DNA from: Eulemur rufifrons
Lineage: Eukaryota > Chordata > Mammalia > Primates > Lemuridae
Reading direction: 5' to 3'
DNA length: 64,000 nucleotides
Assembly: GCF_041146395.1 (NCBI RefSeq)
Contig: NC_090989.1
Location: 172,887,501 to 172,951,500 of the forward strand
Shown: piece after piece, positions 43,771 through 56,550 of the stretch
Position numbering within the stretch: position 1 is the stretch's first letter
How the letters are laid out: the number at the start of each line of letters is the position of its first letter
Notes under the pieces: generated by a model
Databases searched by the model: none
Told to the model about the DNA's origin: nothing
The model's input: only the letters and a program-made list of their open reading frames with translations
Position numbers and translations under genes: made by a program

Positions 43771-44869
43771 TTCTATGTGACATAGCCAAGATATAATATA
43801 GCTCACAAAACAAGAGTCTTAGTAAAGCTCAAGAGAAGGTGTCCAAATGTGAACAGTAAACTCAGACAAGTTTACAAGATGGTCAGGAGCAAAAGTAGTG
43901 CCTTGGCTGGAACTTGGAAAAGTAAAGCAGAGTTAAAAACAGGGAATACATCTCTGCACTGAAAAGATAGATATTTTTTTTTTAAATCAAAGAAAACATC
44001 ATCTGAACTATTTAAGATAATCGGATCATACCTGAGTTAAAAACTAGCATTGAAGACTCAGCCAACACTCAGAAATCTGTCAGATGACTGACAGTTGGTG
44101 CTCATGTGGGAACACAAGAAAGAACATCACCTAACTGTCTAGACCAAGTTGAAAGATTGTGTTTCACAATGATAGCATTGATTAAATGTATATATTTTAG
44201 ACAGAAACTGTTTTGGTAAGTTTATTCAGTTATATATTCTTAGTTTATTTACATTTGCATTCTCAGTTCATTGGCAGATTTATTTGGCTTAGTGGACTTT
44301 GTTCATTTTATCCTAGTTCATTTTTTTGTTAATTAATCATTTTTATTTCATTTTATTTTGCCTTTTGTGATAAACCAAATTTATTTCATGATTTCTCTTG
44401 AACTTACATACGTGGTTAACATAAATTTACACCTCTTTGAGATATATGCAATGATCACTACCAAAGATCAGATGTTTTCTTTTACCCTAATTTAAGGGAA
44501 GAGAGAAATATTTGTATTTGGAATTTGAAAGACTAAAGTAATAATTACATTAAATCTAAACTCGTTTATAAAAGTAGTAGAGATAGAGAAATGTTTATTT
44601 CCAGGTCATCTCTGTTTTAGATTCCAAGAGTTCCCTAGAAAGGTCATTAAATTCATTGACTATTCACCGAGCATCTCTTATGTGTCAAACACTACACACA
44701 TGTCCAAGATGGCACTTCCCACTCAAAGAATCCTCTGGTCTCGCCTATCCAAATTTACTATGACCTCTTTGTATGGAGCATTTCCAGATGACAATTAACT
44801 ACTCTGACAAATGAACAGAGTTCATGTGCTAATGGCTGATAATGGCAATGAGCTCTCTCATCTACTTAT
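43771..44869. other. Non-coding stretch, nothing recognised
   Basis: About 1.1 kb, AT-rich from 44220 on; a weak MIR-like word 'attgactattcaccgagcat' near 44652. No gene. Confidence 0.4.
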
Positions 44870-45088
44870 GCAACAATCTTTTTAATATTCTTCTTAGCCA
44901 TTCTTTTCTTTTTTATAAATCCTTATTCTCTTATTCATTTGTTTACTTATGGTTTTCCTTCACATATGAAAATGAAAGTTCTAGGAGGACAGAATCCTTG
45001 TTTGTCTTTTTCGTTGTTGCATCCCTATCATCTAAGACGATGTCTGGAGTGTAAGAGGTGCACAGTCAATACTTTTGGATGAATGGTA
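44870..45088 (+). repeat. L2 LINE 3' end
   Basis: 'aaagttctaggaggacagaa', 'tccttgtttgtctttttcgt', 'gcatccctatcatctaagac', 'gtcaatacttttggatgaat', in L2 3' order. Confidence 0.65.
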
Positions 45089-45099
45089 CAGAGGAATCA

Positions 45100-45245
45100 G
45101 TCTACCCTACAGGAAAGACTGCCTCACCAGAAGCCTGGGAGACCAGAATTCTCATCCCCACTTGGACATTTTCTAACTATGTAAACCAGCAAGCAAAATA
45201 ATCTTCTCTAAGCCTCAGTTTCTGTATTTGTAAAATGAAACTGAT
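45100..45245 (+). repeat. MIR SINE fragment (first of tandem pair)
   Basis: 'agcctgggagaccagaattc', 'tttctaactatgtaaaccag', 'ctaagcctcagtttctgtat', 'ttgtaaaatgaaactgatga', in MIR order. Confidence 0.7.
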
Positions 45246-45254
45246 GATACTGGC

Positions 45255-45515
45255 TCAAATAAGGGTTCTAGAGCCCGAACCCCAAAGTCCTATCCCAGCT
45301 CTACTACTTACTGGCTGTGTGTGATCTTGGCCAAACTACTTAAACCTCTGTACCTCAGTTTTCTCATTTTTAAAAGGGGGAAATATTAGTAATCTACCAT
45401 ATAGGATTGTTATGATGACTACATATTCCCTTCAAAGTAGCATATGGCTAGGAGGTGGGTATATAGTAAATGCTCAATAAATATTAGCCACTTCTATCAC
45501 CAGTATTATTGTGAG
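45255..45515 (+). repeat. MIR SINE, near full length (second of tandem pair)
   Basis: 'gagcccgaaccccaaagtcc', 'actacttactggctgtgtgt', 'tctgtacctcagttttctca', 'taggattgttatgatgacta', 'aaatgctcaataaatattag'. It follows the previous MIR in the same orientation. Confidence 0.8.
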
Positions 45516-47052
45516 AACCCAATGAGATGTAGTGAATGAAAGTACTTTCACTGTTTAAAAAGCTACATGGATAAATATTTCCAGATTACCATGTTACCCC
45601 ATAAAGGACAAACATTTGCCTTCTAGCAGGAGACTTCTACAACCATATTGCTTTTAATCAAATTCATAGATTTAATAAAGATCATTCCAAATGATGGCAT
45701 ACTGATGAAGAGAAATTTTGGTAAGGGGCACTTTTGATTGGCCCCAACATGACAGTTCAAAATTAGCCATTTACCTTGTCTAAAGAGGGGACAAAAAATA
45801 TTTTTTGGTCCAATTCTCCTTGTTATGAAAATTCTTAAAAATTCTAAGTATGTCACAAGGAGACAAAGTTCTTACAGAAATCCACTGGTTTTCTGACATG
45901 TATTTGAAAAGCAGTTAGAAAACCACAACCCTTCCCCTTCTCAAAAAAATTTTTGAGAGAAAAATAAAAGCTTTTTGTGTCCTTGTGTTACACTGGAAAT
46001 ATACTCACTAGAATTTCAAATAATAGGACTGCACCCACCATATAGTGCCTGCTTAGCAAAGGTAGACATTACATTAGTGGAAAATTGAAGTGCAAGGTAA
46101 TAGTTTTACCCACAAAGAGTAAGGCAGAGCTATTTCAAAATGATAGAAATCTGAAATTGGATATTTAAATATGGCAAAACGAAGGTGTCTAAAAGCATGT
46201 GGAAGCATTCTAACCATATTTTCATCCTGTCGTGTGTTAAAGTAGAAAATATTCAATAACTGTGTAATTTAAATGATATATGCCTGATATGAGCATATAT
46301 AAAGAAGGTTACATTTATAATAAACCATCCAAAATTCAAATGCTATAGGGTTTTGTTTGTTAAAGCCTGAGTCAATACAAGCAAATTTCTAACCACAGTG
46401 AGAAACCTTCTCTTCTAGAAGTTTTCTTTGTTTTTGAACTGAGCCAAAAGGTCTTATGGCTATCATTTTATCTTTCTACTATGGCTAATTTTTTCATCAT
46501 GTTAAGTTTTTTCTAAAAAATAATCTGAATGAGGGGTGTGATTTTGATCTGTAGTATGTCCTATACCCCCTTTGAGATATTGAGATGTCCATAAAGTTTG
46601 CAGATATCTTATTCCCAGGATTTGTACTAATAATGGAATGATAATGATAACTATGGTACCCAAGAATATAAACCCTTTATAACATTGTTCCAGATTATTA
46701 TTTTCAAACAGCCACTGAAATATAATTTTAAAAATACTTACTTAGAGTAGTTAAAGAGATAGTTGGCAAGGTCAGAGTTTTAAAATGGAGAAACAAGCAA
46801 ATAAAATTTTTTTATTTGCTTGCAAATTATTTGGTTAGTTGGTAAGCAGAAGCAAAATTGAAGTTACCAGGGGAAATATTAGCTAAGGAAGGCTTATTTC
46901 GTCATATGGTTGAGTGTTTTCATTTGTTTTGTGTGGTTTGACTAGAAAGACAAAAAGTCACTTGAGTAGACTACATAGCAGACATTCCTATCATGATTTC
47001 TCCATTTTGCCTCTTCCCATGCAAGCTGCAGTAAGAATAGAATATGGAAGAC
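45516..47052. other. Non-coding stretch, nothing recognised
   Basis: About 1.5 kb, AT-rich, without a nameable repeat. Frames of 60-77 residues have no motif. Confidence 0.4.
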
Positions 47053-47534
47053 TATATTAGTTCCCTAGGATGGCCAAAAGAAAGTAACACAAATTGGGTG
47101 GCTTAACAGAAATTTATCAGAATTATCAGAATAACAGAAATTTATCCTCCTCAAGTTCTAGAGGATAGAAGTCTGAAATCAATGTGTCCACAGTGCCCCC
47201 ACGTTCCCTCTGAGACTCTGAGTAGATTCTTTCCTTGTCTCTTTCCAGCTTCTGGTGATGGCCTTGAATCCTCACTCTTCCTTGGTGTACAGATGCATGA
47301 CTCCATTCTCTGACTCTGTATCACATGGCATTTTTCCTGTGTGTCTGTTTTTTTCTGGCATTTTCTTCTCTTAATAAGGATACCAGTCATATTGGATTAG
47401 AGCCCACTCTAATGACCTCATCTTAACTTGATTATAACTTCAAAGACCTTATTTGCAAGTAAAGTTATATTTATAGGTACCAGGAGTTAGGACTTCAACA
47501 TATCTTTTGGAAGGACACAATTCAAGCTATAACA
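47053..47534 (-). repeat. MaLR LTR (MLT1 type), antisense
   Basis: Antisense MLT1 order: 'tattagttccctaggatggc', 'aattgggtggcttaacagaa', 'ctcaagttctagaggataga', 'aataaggataccagtcatat', 'tctaatgacctcatcttaac', 'ggagttaggacttcaacata', ending 'gctataaca'. It is an ancient ERVL-MaLR LTR without internal coding sequence. Confidence 0.82.
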
Positions 47535-47779
47535 AAGACTTGGGGAAAAGGAAAGTTCCTTGAAAAAAATAATTTTATAGAAGCAAGGAATAGGCACTTT
47601 AGGTCCCTGGGAATTGTAAGAATGCAATAATAAATTTCCTAGTTAGAGTAAATAATTGCAGTGATTCTTGAGTGGGGGTGAGAGGGTGGAAAGAAGGTGC
47701 CTTAGCTCTAATGAGTTTGTAAGTATCACCAAGAGAAGAGCATATGGAATATGAGTATTGAAAGGCATCAGTGAAGTAG

Positions 47780-47985
47780 GTAAGGACACAAACTCAAGAG
47801 CTAAACGCTGATTCACACCCTGCTCCACCACTTACTAGCTGTAGGAACTGGGGCACATTATGATTATGTGGTCGCTCTATATCTCAGTTTGTTCATGTAA
47901 AATGAGGAATAATAATGGTACAAGGCAGTTGTAAGTACTTAGTGAGTAAATGCAGCACCTCAGATAATACTTTGTGTGGTGAGGC
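47780..47985 (+). repeat. MIR SINE
   Basis: 'ctgctccaccacttactagc', 'atatctcagtttgttcatgt', 'aaaatgaggaataataatgg', 'gtacttagtgagtaaatgca', in MIR order. Confidence 0.75.
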
Positions 47986-48984
47986 ATGATGTAAAATGTT
48001 TGAAAACAATGAATTGGGGTAACTTACTAATTAAAGCCCTTTGATGATTGAAAAGGAGAGAGGAGAAAAGAAAAAAATGTGTGATTTCATATAAGGGCTA
48101 CATGTTTTGAAATTGTTCTTGTAGATAATATACAAACTAGAGAACTTCAGATTCCAGAAGGAGCTCCAGCTATTGGGATAACACTAGAGTTAGTAAAATG
48201 CTACCTGTAATTCCTACTGAGAGACCTTCATATTCTCTACCTAAGTAGTTATATTTCTTTAAAGTTTTATTACATTATAGCTTTGTACCTCCTCCTTAGT
48301 GGGTGAGGGTTTTTTTTTTTTCCAGTGGGTTTAGTGCCTAAGGGGAAATAACAAAGTCTCTCTTTGGGTTTGACCTTGCAAAAATTTAATTAAATGACGG
48401 TAATTATCAGGCTGCTGTTAACTTTGAAATATCCAAGCTTATATGCCACCCTAGAGAGTTTGCCTGAGTTTAGTTTTCACACATACAGAAACACTCTTTT
48501 TTTTTTAATTCAAACATCTAGTTGTGTTTTTGTGTATGTATATATGCATGTGTATATGTTTAAATTTATATGCTGCCAAAAATATATTTTGACTGAAGAG
48601 TTTAAATTTGGTCTTATACAAATTCATTGATTTCTCCTACTGAATGGAAACAGGTCTCAGAGGAGTTAAAACTGGTCTCTGGAACTATATTATGTGTAAA
48701 TCTATCCTAACCACAGTCATTTGTTTCCCAGTCTTTGGACAAGCTGCAGTCTCCCGTGGAACAGGCTGGCCACTTGGGTTGCTGTCCTTCGTGCTGAATC
48801 TTCACTACATAGGGGCAGGGGTGGGGGTGGGATGGATCTTCCTCTAGAGTGTCCACATTGCAGTATCAGCCTTAACCCGTGCTCCTCCTGACCACAATTA
48901 TGGCCTAATTCTCATATTTTTAGCTATTTTCTGCCAAATATTCACATGTCTTTTTCTGTAAACTTTTCATGGCATTTTAAGACA
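47986..48984. other. Non-coding stretch, nothing recognised
   Basis: About 1 kb with a T-run at 48310-48322. The 78- and 67-residue plus frames (48394-48847) show no recognisable domain. Confidence 0.4.
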
Positions 48985-49215
48985 TAGTGGTATGGACAAC
49001 ATCTTTGGATCCAGCAAGGACTGGTCAAATACTATTAAATAGGTTTAACATATGACTTTGGAAAGCCACTTATCTTCTATGTGGATCTGTTTCTTCGTTT
49101 GTAAAATGTTAATAGCAAGAGTATAACTGGGATAATGTATATTAGTGAAGAGTTTAATACATTTCCCAGCACACAGCAATGTGCCTAATCAATATCACTG
49201 ACTTTAGCTATTATG
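48985..49215 (+). repeat. MIR SINE (diverged)
   Basis: 'gactttggaaagccacttat', 'tcttcgtttgtaaaatgtta', 'aactgggataatgtatatta', 'ttcccagcacacagcaatgt', in MIR order. Confidence 0.6.
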
Positions 49216-50764
49216 TCTCATTCCATATTTGCTAAGACCAAAGTCAATTTTCTAATACAATGATGAAAAAAGTCATAATACTTATTTATACCTCATTATT
49301 TGGAAGTTAGGAATTATTTAGGTTAGCTTCAATAAAAAACATTTGCCTAATCTTGGAATTCAAAATGAGAAAGAAGATAGACAGGTTGAATATATTTTTT
49401 CTAGTATCTCATTGCCAATTTAGAGTGCTCTTGTAGGTATGCTAATCTCCAAGTATATACATACAGATTAGCTACAAATTCCACACTTCTAGTAATTGAT
49501 ATTTGGATCAGTAACATCTACTATATTCAGCAGTAACATTCAGCTACACATATGAATAATATGACATGTTAGTTTCCTCAAAATTACTGGATGTATTGCT
49601 TTGTTCTGTTCTCATTTGTGGTTTTTATTAGAAATTTGCCTCTACTTTCCCCTGAAACAATATTTGTATTTTATCTCTATTTATGATTGTTACTTTTTTA
49701 GCTGCATAGAGAAAAGCACTTGAAAAGACTAGAGACTTGATGTACCCCTGATTCCTTTCTTGATTTAGCATATTAGTTTTATCTGGAGAGTTTAAGCATT
49801 CATGAGATGGTGGCTTCCAAGAACTAGAAAGGCATAATGAGGGGTGAACTCCATGTGAGAAGGTGAGCCTGAGGTCAGGGTTGATAATATGTAAAGATGC
49901 ATAAGAAATGGCTAATCAGTGCTCCAGAGACTCATATTGCCCTTGTTACTGGGCATTGGTTTCTAATGTGACTATTTTGGCCTTCTTAAATGTTCCAAAA
50001 TAATTACATAGTTTAAAGAAAAAGTACTCAGTTTTGCTATTGCTAAGTGTTGAATCAATATGTGTAATCATTCCCCAAAATACCAAGCAGAATATTGAAT
50101 CAGGTGATATTAGTGGAAATTTTACTTCCTAATTTGAAAATGAGCCTCAAAATGATGGTGAAACATCTAGGTACTAAAACCCTGTGACGTATAAACCCAT
50201 AATACTGTGTGAATTCAGAGGCCTCAGAAAGGCTTCATACCTAAGGTAATTGTCTCACATACATTTCTTGACCTCCAAAATTCCAATTTATCTGGTACAT
50301 TCTGACCTCACTAAAATGCTACCATCCTGGAGTGGTCATACTCTAAGTTATTGCTCTTTTATTTAAGTTTTTTAAAAAGAGGTACTTATATTCATTTTGT
50401 AACAAATTAGAAATACTTTTTCTACTATTATTGTTTCCCTGTATTCCCTCCTACCTTTCCCAGTGAATTTGCCATCTCCTGCACAGACCTATTACCCAGA
50501 ATGATAGCACAGTAAGTGGATGCCTTTCTAACAAACAATCTCATTTGCCAGTTTGTTCACATAAAACTACACAATACACTTTACATTCAACAATGGTGGA
50601 GTTGTTTCCATCTTCCCCACCCACCCACACTGGCATGAGAAATTTGTCATTCTCATCAAATGATTTTATCAAGAAGATAATGCCCATTTATTTTGAGCAT
50701 ATGCTTGTCAATGACACAGAATAAAAGTTCTATTAAAAAGTAGTAAGTAACCTGTCCCATTTCA
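49216..50764. other. AT-rich non-coding stretch, nothing recognised
   Basis: About 1.5 kb without an identifiable repeat or gene. Confidence 0.4.
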
Positions 50765-50765
50765 T

Positions 50766-50798
<33 letters not shown>
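50766..50798 (+). repeat. (CA)n microsatellite
   Basis: About 16 CA units with one CG interruption near the end. Expected to be length-polymorphic. Confidence 0.95.
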
Positions 50799-50864
50799 AA
50801 TACCCCTTAAAGTACCAGGTAGTTGGAAAGCATTGGTTGTATCAGAATAATATCCTAATTTAAC

Positions 50865-51305
50865 ACTCTAGCCCACATGGCTTTAATGATCTTCTTCCTG
50901 CCTACTGCTGCAGTCTTTATCACCTTGTTTCCATATCAGTCTCTTCTTATCCCTAGAATTCCAAACCAGTTCCTGCTTCAGAGCCCTTAATCTTGATCAG
51001 GAATGCTGTCATCACAGATCTGCATATAGCTAATGCTTTCTTATTACTTATATCTAAGCACAAAACTTTCCCAATTTAAGGTTCCCCTGACCCCTGGCAC
51101 TCTGAATCCCACAACTTTGTTCTATAGTCTTCATAGGGCTTATCAATATTTGAAGGCTTATTGTTCATTTGTTATTCATTTTTACACATTCTAAGATAAG
51201 ATCTGTGAAAGTAAAGAACTTGTCTTTCCTAGTCACCACTGGATCCTCAGACCAGAACATACAAAGCATACAGTTGGTATTCAGAGAATATTTGTTGAAT
51301 GTAAT
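50865..51305 (+). repeat. L2 LINE 3' end
   Basis: 'cccacatggctttaatgatc', 'ttcttcctgcctactgctgc', 'ttattcatttttacacattc', 'gatctgtgaaagtaaagaac', 'ttcagagaatatttgttgaa', in L2 3' order. Confidence 0.7.
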
Positions 51306-51404
51306 AATGTAATAATTAATATGAAATTCAAAAGAGACATAAGCATTCAATCATGGTATTCCTAAAGATGTCCAGAACCTTGAAGAGGAAAGGAAGAAAT
51401 ATGC

Positions 51405-51545
51405 TATAATAATCATTATCATTTACTGGGCATCTACTAAAACCCAGGTATTATGCCCCAGTTATCTCATTTAATTCTCACATAGACTCTGTACCATAGC
51501 ACTAATAAATGGCCCAGGGGAAATTGAGCCCATGTCCATCCTGTT
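51405..51545 (-). repeat. MIR SINE fragment (antisense)
   Basis: 'tttactgggcatctactaaa', 'gttatctcatttaattctca', 'catagactctgtaccatagc', in reverse MIR order. Confidence 0.6.
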
Positions 51546-51721
51546 ACAAAACTATGTCATTAACCAATAATGCGCAAATGCGGAAGAAATCCCAGAATAT
51601 TTACAATGGAAGACCCAAAGGCAGATTTACCTACTTAATACTTCCCCTCTGGCCACTGGAAATGGTTATTTGTGAATGAATACTTTCTTAGGATTTGTAT
51701 CATCTAACATTCTTTTGTTGG

Positions 51722-52062
51722 CAGTGCCAGAAATTGCCACCTAAACTTGCTTGAGCAAAAATATAAAATAAGTAAATGTATTGTCCCACGAAATTGAACA
51801 GATCGGAGGGATGGCTTCAAGAGAGGCTCAATCCAGTCCTCAAATCATGTCGCCAGGACCCAGTTTTTCTCTGGATTTTCATACTGCACTTCCTTGGTGT
51901 TAACACGGCAGGGTGACAGTTCTAGCAGCTCCAGGCATTGCGTGTTCTCTTTTATGTCAGTGGGAAGGAGGAAATTTGCTTTCCCAGTAGTCAGGGCTGC
52001 TGCTGACCCATATGGCACATGTGTATGAATGGGAAAAGGTACCTCTTTCTCAAGGATATTTC
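51722..52062 (+). repeat. Ancient interspersed repeat (same family as 11398-13260)
   Basis: 'ccagaaattgccacctaaac', 'ttgcttgagcaaaaatataa', then 'tcaaatcatgtcgccaggac', 'tagcagctccaggcattgcg' and 'ctttcccagtagtcagggct'. It is uninterrupted here and so serves as the empty-site model for the copy split by mariner. A possible further fragment lies at about 53480-53600 ('gacttgggtcatttacctaa', 'caatcactatgattggacc'). Confidence 0.5.
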
Positions 52063-53479
52063 CAAAGTTAGTATGTGATTAATTTATCAATAATGACTAT
52101 TGAAACATACATAAGGCACTCTACAAAATTACACAAATATTACTGAAAATAATAGAATATGTAAATTTTTAATAACAAAAGTTAAGGATTCAAAGACACT
52201 GCTGTATATTAGTTGTTACGTAACAATAATATACCTTTTTATCAGAAAGACATAATACTTTCAAAGCTTACTTGTATCAACAACCAAAACACAGACTTCA
52301 CGACCTTTCTGGTGAAAGTAGTCAACTGCCTTCTGAAGTAGTTTTCATTTTAATTTTGAGAAGCCAAGGTCTTGACTAGTGACCAGTATGAACTAAATTA
52401 AATATATCCTAACTATTTTAAATAAAGTATTTGGAAAATTTTTGTAGTGAATTATCATTATTATTATTAAATTATTATTGAATATTTCAGTATTTCAAGG
52501 AGAGACATTCTAAACGTTAGAAAACTTTGTATGTCTTAGTTCTTCATGTACTGATCATGTCCCCTAATTATCACATTTTACTGTGTTTCTTGGTAAATTT
52601 CAAGTTTACAATCTATATCATTGAAATAGTACATGTTCATTGCAATTTTTCAAATTACATTTAATCTAAACAGTATCATAAACTTGCATCTTGAATGTGG
52701 TATATATTAATGTAAAATATAGTGAAGGAAGAAATGCATTTTAAAATTCAGTTCTGGAACATAGAAGGTGTGATCATCATATTTATATTTGAAATGAGTG
52801 ATATTTTCTATTCTGCAGAATACAATATTAATGCTACAAGATTCTGAAATTTATTTAGCTTCAATTGTATATTTTTTAAAATTTCACTTCATTTTTCTTC
52901 AAAGAATTTCTTTTAGTGATTTCAAATGCATTAGATATGCTAAATTTTGGTTGCTCATAATGTTGCTTATAACATTAATGTTGTATAAAACATCATACGA
53001 AATTAGTGCTAAACAAGTACATTTGAAAGAAAATAGCTTGGACAGTATAATATTGTCTTGCATTCCAGAATCTGTCTACTTCTTAAGCTCCTTACTTAGA
53101 ATCACACATTAGTTTTTATTATGCTAGATAAGTGCACTCTCTTAATTCTTAAACTTGTCTATCCTTCATAAGTCCAAGCATAATGATCTACATATACCTC
53201 CTAAAACAACAGCTTTACTTTTATCTGTTCAAAAATATCTGTCCTAATATGCTGATTTTCTTAGAACAAAATATCTTAGCACCATCTGCCCCCAAAATTT
53301 TCAAATAAATATATAAATTACTTATGCTGGTATTAGCAAGCTTATGATAAAATAAGAAATAATGTCAAAAATAATGAAGATGTATCAATATGAATGGTAC
53401 CCCCTCAGATGCAATTTCCTTCTACAGTGCACAACCTGGACAACTGGATGCAACTCTCCTGAAAAGAGTGCCCCCAAAA
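52063..53479. other. AT-rich non-coding stretch, nothing recognised
   Basis: Very AT-rich. The 104-codon plus frame at 52798-53112 is leucine/isoleucine-rich, as expected by chance in such DNA, and has no motif. Confidence 0.4.
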
Positions 53480-53639
53480 GCCCTAATCTTCACTCTGCTT
53501 GACACAAGTCCCCTAGCTGGATGGACTTGGGTCATTTACCTAAATCAATCACTATGATTGGACCATGGATTTTCCTGATGGGCCTTGCCTCTATTCCCAG
53601 GCCCTGGGGATGAGATCAATTTCCACAGAAGTCCATGGG

Positions 53640-54685
53640 CTAAAAGTGGACAAATGGTTTCATTTAAGAAGGGGCATGAATATTAGCATGCAGAAATAAT
53701 AGATGATCCTCACATGTTTGATTACAAAAAAATAAATAGAACAGTAAGGAGGAATCTTTTATTTCAACATTAAGCCAAACCACAATTTTCACTCCATTAT
53801 CCTGCCTGAAGGTAAATGTGTGAGCACACTTGCACTGGATTAAGATGGCTTCCATCCTTCTTATTTATGTGCCTAGGCTTTAGGATCATGTTCAGTTTGG
53901 TGTTTGATTGTTGTAGTCCTATGACAGCCTATGAAAGATCTATAGAAGGAAACTACCCTTTGTATTGAACACCTGGTCAAATTAGATAGCAATAGTTGAC
54001 ATGTGGATGAGTAGACAAGTGTGCCTGTTTTATATAAAATTCAAATGAGAACACCTGTTCTTGTCCATAGAGGAGTTGATCATATGTTCAGAGCTGAGCT
54101 TTATTTGAATACTTATTCATAAAGGGAATTAATATCTACCTCTTTGCAGCAGAGTTACAGCAAAGTCATGCCACCAACACATAATCATTCCTGTCACTTC
54201 CTCAGTCCCCTACGGTCTGGTTCTCCTGCTATTAATGCTCCACAAATTGTTGTCAATCATACATCATTGCATAAGATAAAATTGTTTGAAGTTTTTTTCT
54301 TTTGATGGGACTGGTTTTTGAAAGAGAAAGCATCACTTTACAGGACACATAGACATGCGTCTGCATATACACAAACAAGATCACTATTTATCATGACTGC
54401 TAGTCAATGAATGAGAGCCGCTTTTTCACTGATACTAGCACTTCATTTCTAAATGCACTTAGTAAGTGCTTTTATATTCAGAATTGTACACATCCTTTTT
54501 AAATATACGACTTATATTGAGAGAAGCTTACCCTGGTCCCTTCGTCTTAATGAAAGAGAAGAAGCTTCAGCACTAAAAAGATCACAATTAATATTCAAAG
54601 GAATTCTCAGGTCCATACTTTTAAAAGTTGGCTGACACTTGACTCACTTTATTCTTATGTCTCATATTAGCTATACAGATGTTGA
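53640..54685. other. Non-coding stretch, nothing recognised
   Basis: About 1 kb without recognisable repeats or coding sequence. Confidence 0.4.
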
Positions 54686-54688
54686 TTG

Positions 54689-54728
54689 TAATATATATAT
54701 CTATATATATATATATAAAAAATATATC
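54689..54728 (+). repeat. (AT)n-rich simple repeat
   Basis: Alternating AT units with one C interruption, ending in an A-run. Likely polymorphic and able to extrude as a hairpin. Confidence 0.85.
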
Positions 54729-55369
54729 TCAACATTGAATAAGAGAAAAAGAGAATAAAATATACTAAGAAAATCGTCAGACAGAAAAAAGGCTTTCTTC
54801 TCTGTTAAAGAGGACTTCAGTAAGTAAGAAATCATGGAATATTCTTCCATGAAAATCATGAAAACAACAAGTTCCAACCATTTTTCTGAGAATGGTTAGC
54901 TCTGCTCTTCCAGGAGAGAAGGCCAATCCATATGCCCTTAGATTTTTATGCTTTCTGGCTGAAAAGTGATAGATTAGGAGAGCTGTAGAATTATTAAATA
55001 TCAAATTAAATTATTTCCACAGATAACTTGTCAGAGACAAGTTTAAGGGACATGCTTGATTGTGTTGTGTTCAGTTGTTGGTATGGAAAATTATCGTGTC
55101 TTCTCACCTCGCATTGTGAATGGTACCAGTAGCCATTCTATTCCCACTGACTTGCACCATGTGGAAAGGGTTAAGGGCTTTGCTGGGAACAGGAAAATTG
55201 GTTTGGAATTGAGCTAATGATGAATTCCTACACCTTCCAACCCTGATAATTTCTCCTAAAGATACATTACTCGATTCATTCTGTTCTTACGGCATATGTG
55301 CACAGCTCCAAAAAATAAAAAATTTTACTAAACTTCCTTAAATAGTTCTATAGATCAACTTTCAACTAC
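54729..55369. other. Non-coding stretch, nothing recognised
   Basis: A 75-codon minus frame (54777-55004) has no motif; no repeat recognised. Confidence 0.4.
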
Positions 55370-55520
55370 CCTAGAATCTGATACGTCAAATCACTTTAAT
55401 GAAGCACAGCAAACAGCTCATGTTGAAACAGCTGTAAGCACAATATGCAAATCATGTTTACTGGTAGCTTATGCTCTGGAGAAATAATCTTTATATGACT
55501 GCTTTATTATTTACAGTAGT
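55370..55520. other. Repeat-poor segment with an octamer motif, candidate conserved element
   Basis: Contains the POU-type octamer ATGCAAAT (55445-55452) within 'caatatgcaaatcatg', and E-box-like 'aacagctgtaa' (about 55427). No repeat recognised. Regulatory role is inference. Confidence 0.3.
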
Positions 55521-56449
55521 TTCGAAATTTAATTTTTGTCAACATTGACAGATGCCATCCATGTTAATACTAGGACCGCTATACATGGAAAAGGCTAAAC
55601 ATATGTGGAGATCTCATGTTTGTGAGCTGATAATGTGATTGACAAATGGGTTTAACAATATCCAGTCGTTTCTGAGCAGTCGACGAAAATCACCTGAGGT
55701 CTCTGGTAACAAGGAAGAGGAAGGTCAGAGGAATATGAATGAAGAGAGAAGAAAGCAGGGGCTCTGGAGAGCACTGCGTATAATGAAAGCACGACAGAGG
55801 ATGATTAATTATATTTCAGAGCCAGATAATTCCTAGAGAATATGTGCACACGATAAAAAGTTTCTAACCTTTCCGGTTGTAATTAAATGAGGGATTCACT
55901 AGCCTAAGCTGAGTAAAGACTATTTTGTTCCATAACAGTACTAATGTACATAATGAAATGGTTTCTTTCAAATATGCATTTTACCACATGAGTTGTGAAG
56001 TTGACAAAACTGGACAATACCCAGGGGTGAGGTGAGGAGGAGGTTCACCCCACCAAGAAGAACTCCCTCCCTTAGAAATGAACAAAATAGTTAAATAAAA
56101 TCACAGTGGCATGGAAAATTCACCTGCCCTAAAATATCTCAGGATCCACCCTCAGGTGAAAGGTAAACAGAACTAATTCTTAACCGATACTGTTTCATGT
56201 AGCTTCAGATTTAAATTTTCTGCTGAATAATGTGTTTGTAATGTTGTTTGGGTTTTTCATAATGTTCTGCCTTTAGGTGCTAACTTGCAATAGTTTGGAC
56301 TTTTTCTCTCTCCTCTTTTCTTGCTTTTCTTGGCATTTCCTTCCAGACAAGAAAAAGTAATGTGTCTAGAAAGCATATTGAAAAACTTATAGTTTTTATG
56401 AGGTGGTTTGAGTGCATACTAAATTCGTTAGATTTCCATTTTTACAACA
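55521..56449. other. Non-coding stretch, nothing recognised
   Basis: A 65-codon lysine/arginine/glutamate-rich plus frame (55639-55836) has no known family. No repeat recognised. Confidence 0.4.
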
Positions 56450-56550
56450 AATATTTATTGCCCCTAATGCTGTCATAGGTACTGGGGGATTCCATGCCTA
56501 CAACAGTGTCTGGCACACAGTAGGTATGGAATGAGTCAATGAAGTAGAGC
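56450..56550 (+). repeat. L2-like fragment
   Basis: 'caacaaatatttattgcccc', 'cagtgtctggcacacagtag', 'gtatggaatgagtcaatgaa' are L2/MIR-end words. Short. Confidence 0.45.

Noticed and set aside
50766..50798. CA repeat as a Z-DNA regulatory element
   Set aside because: An ordinary microsatellite; nothing nearby suggests a promoter.
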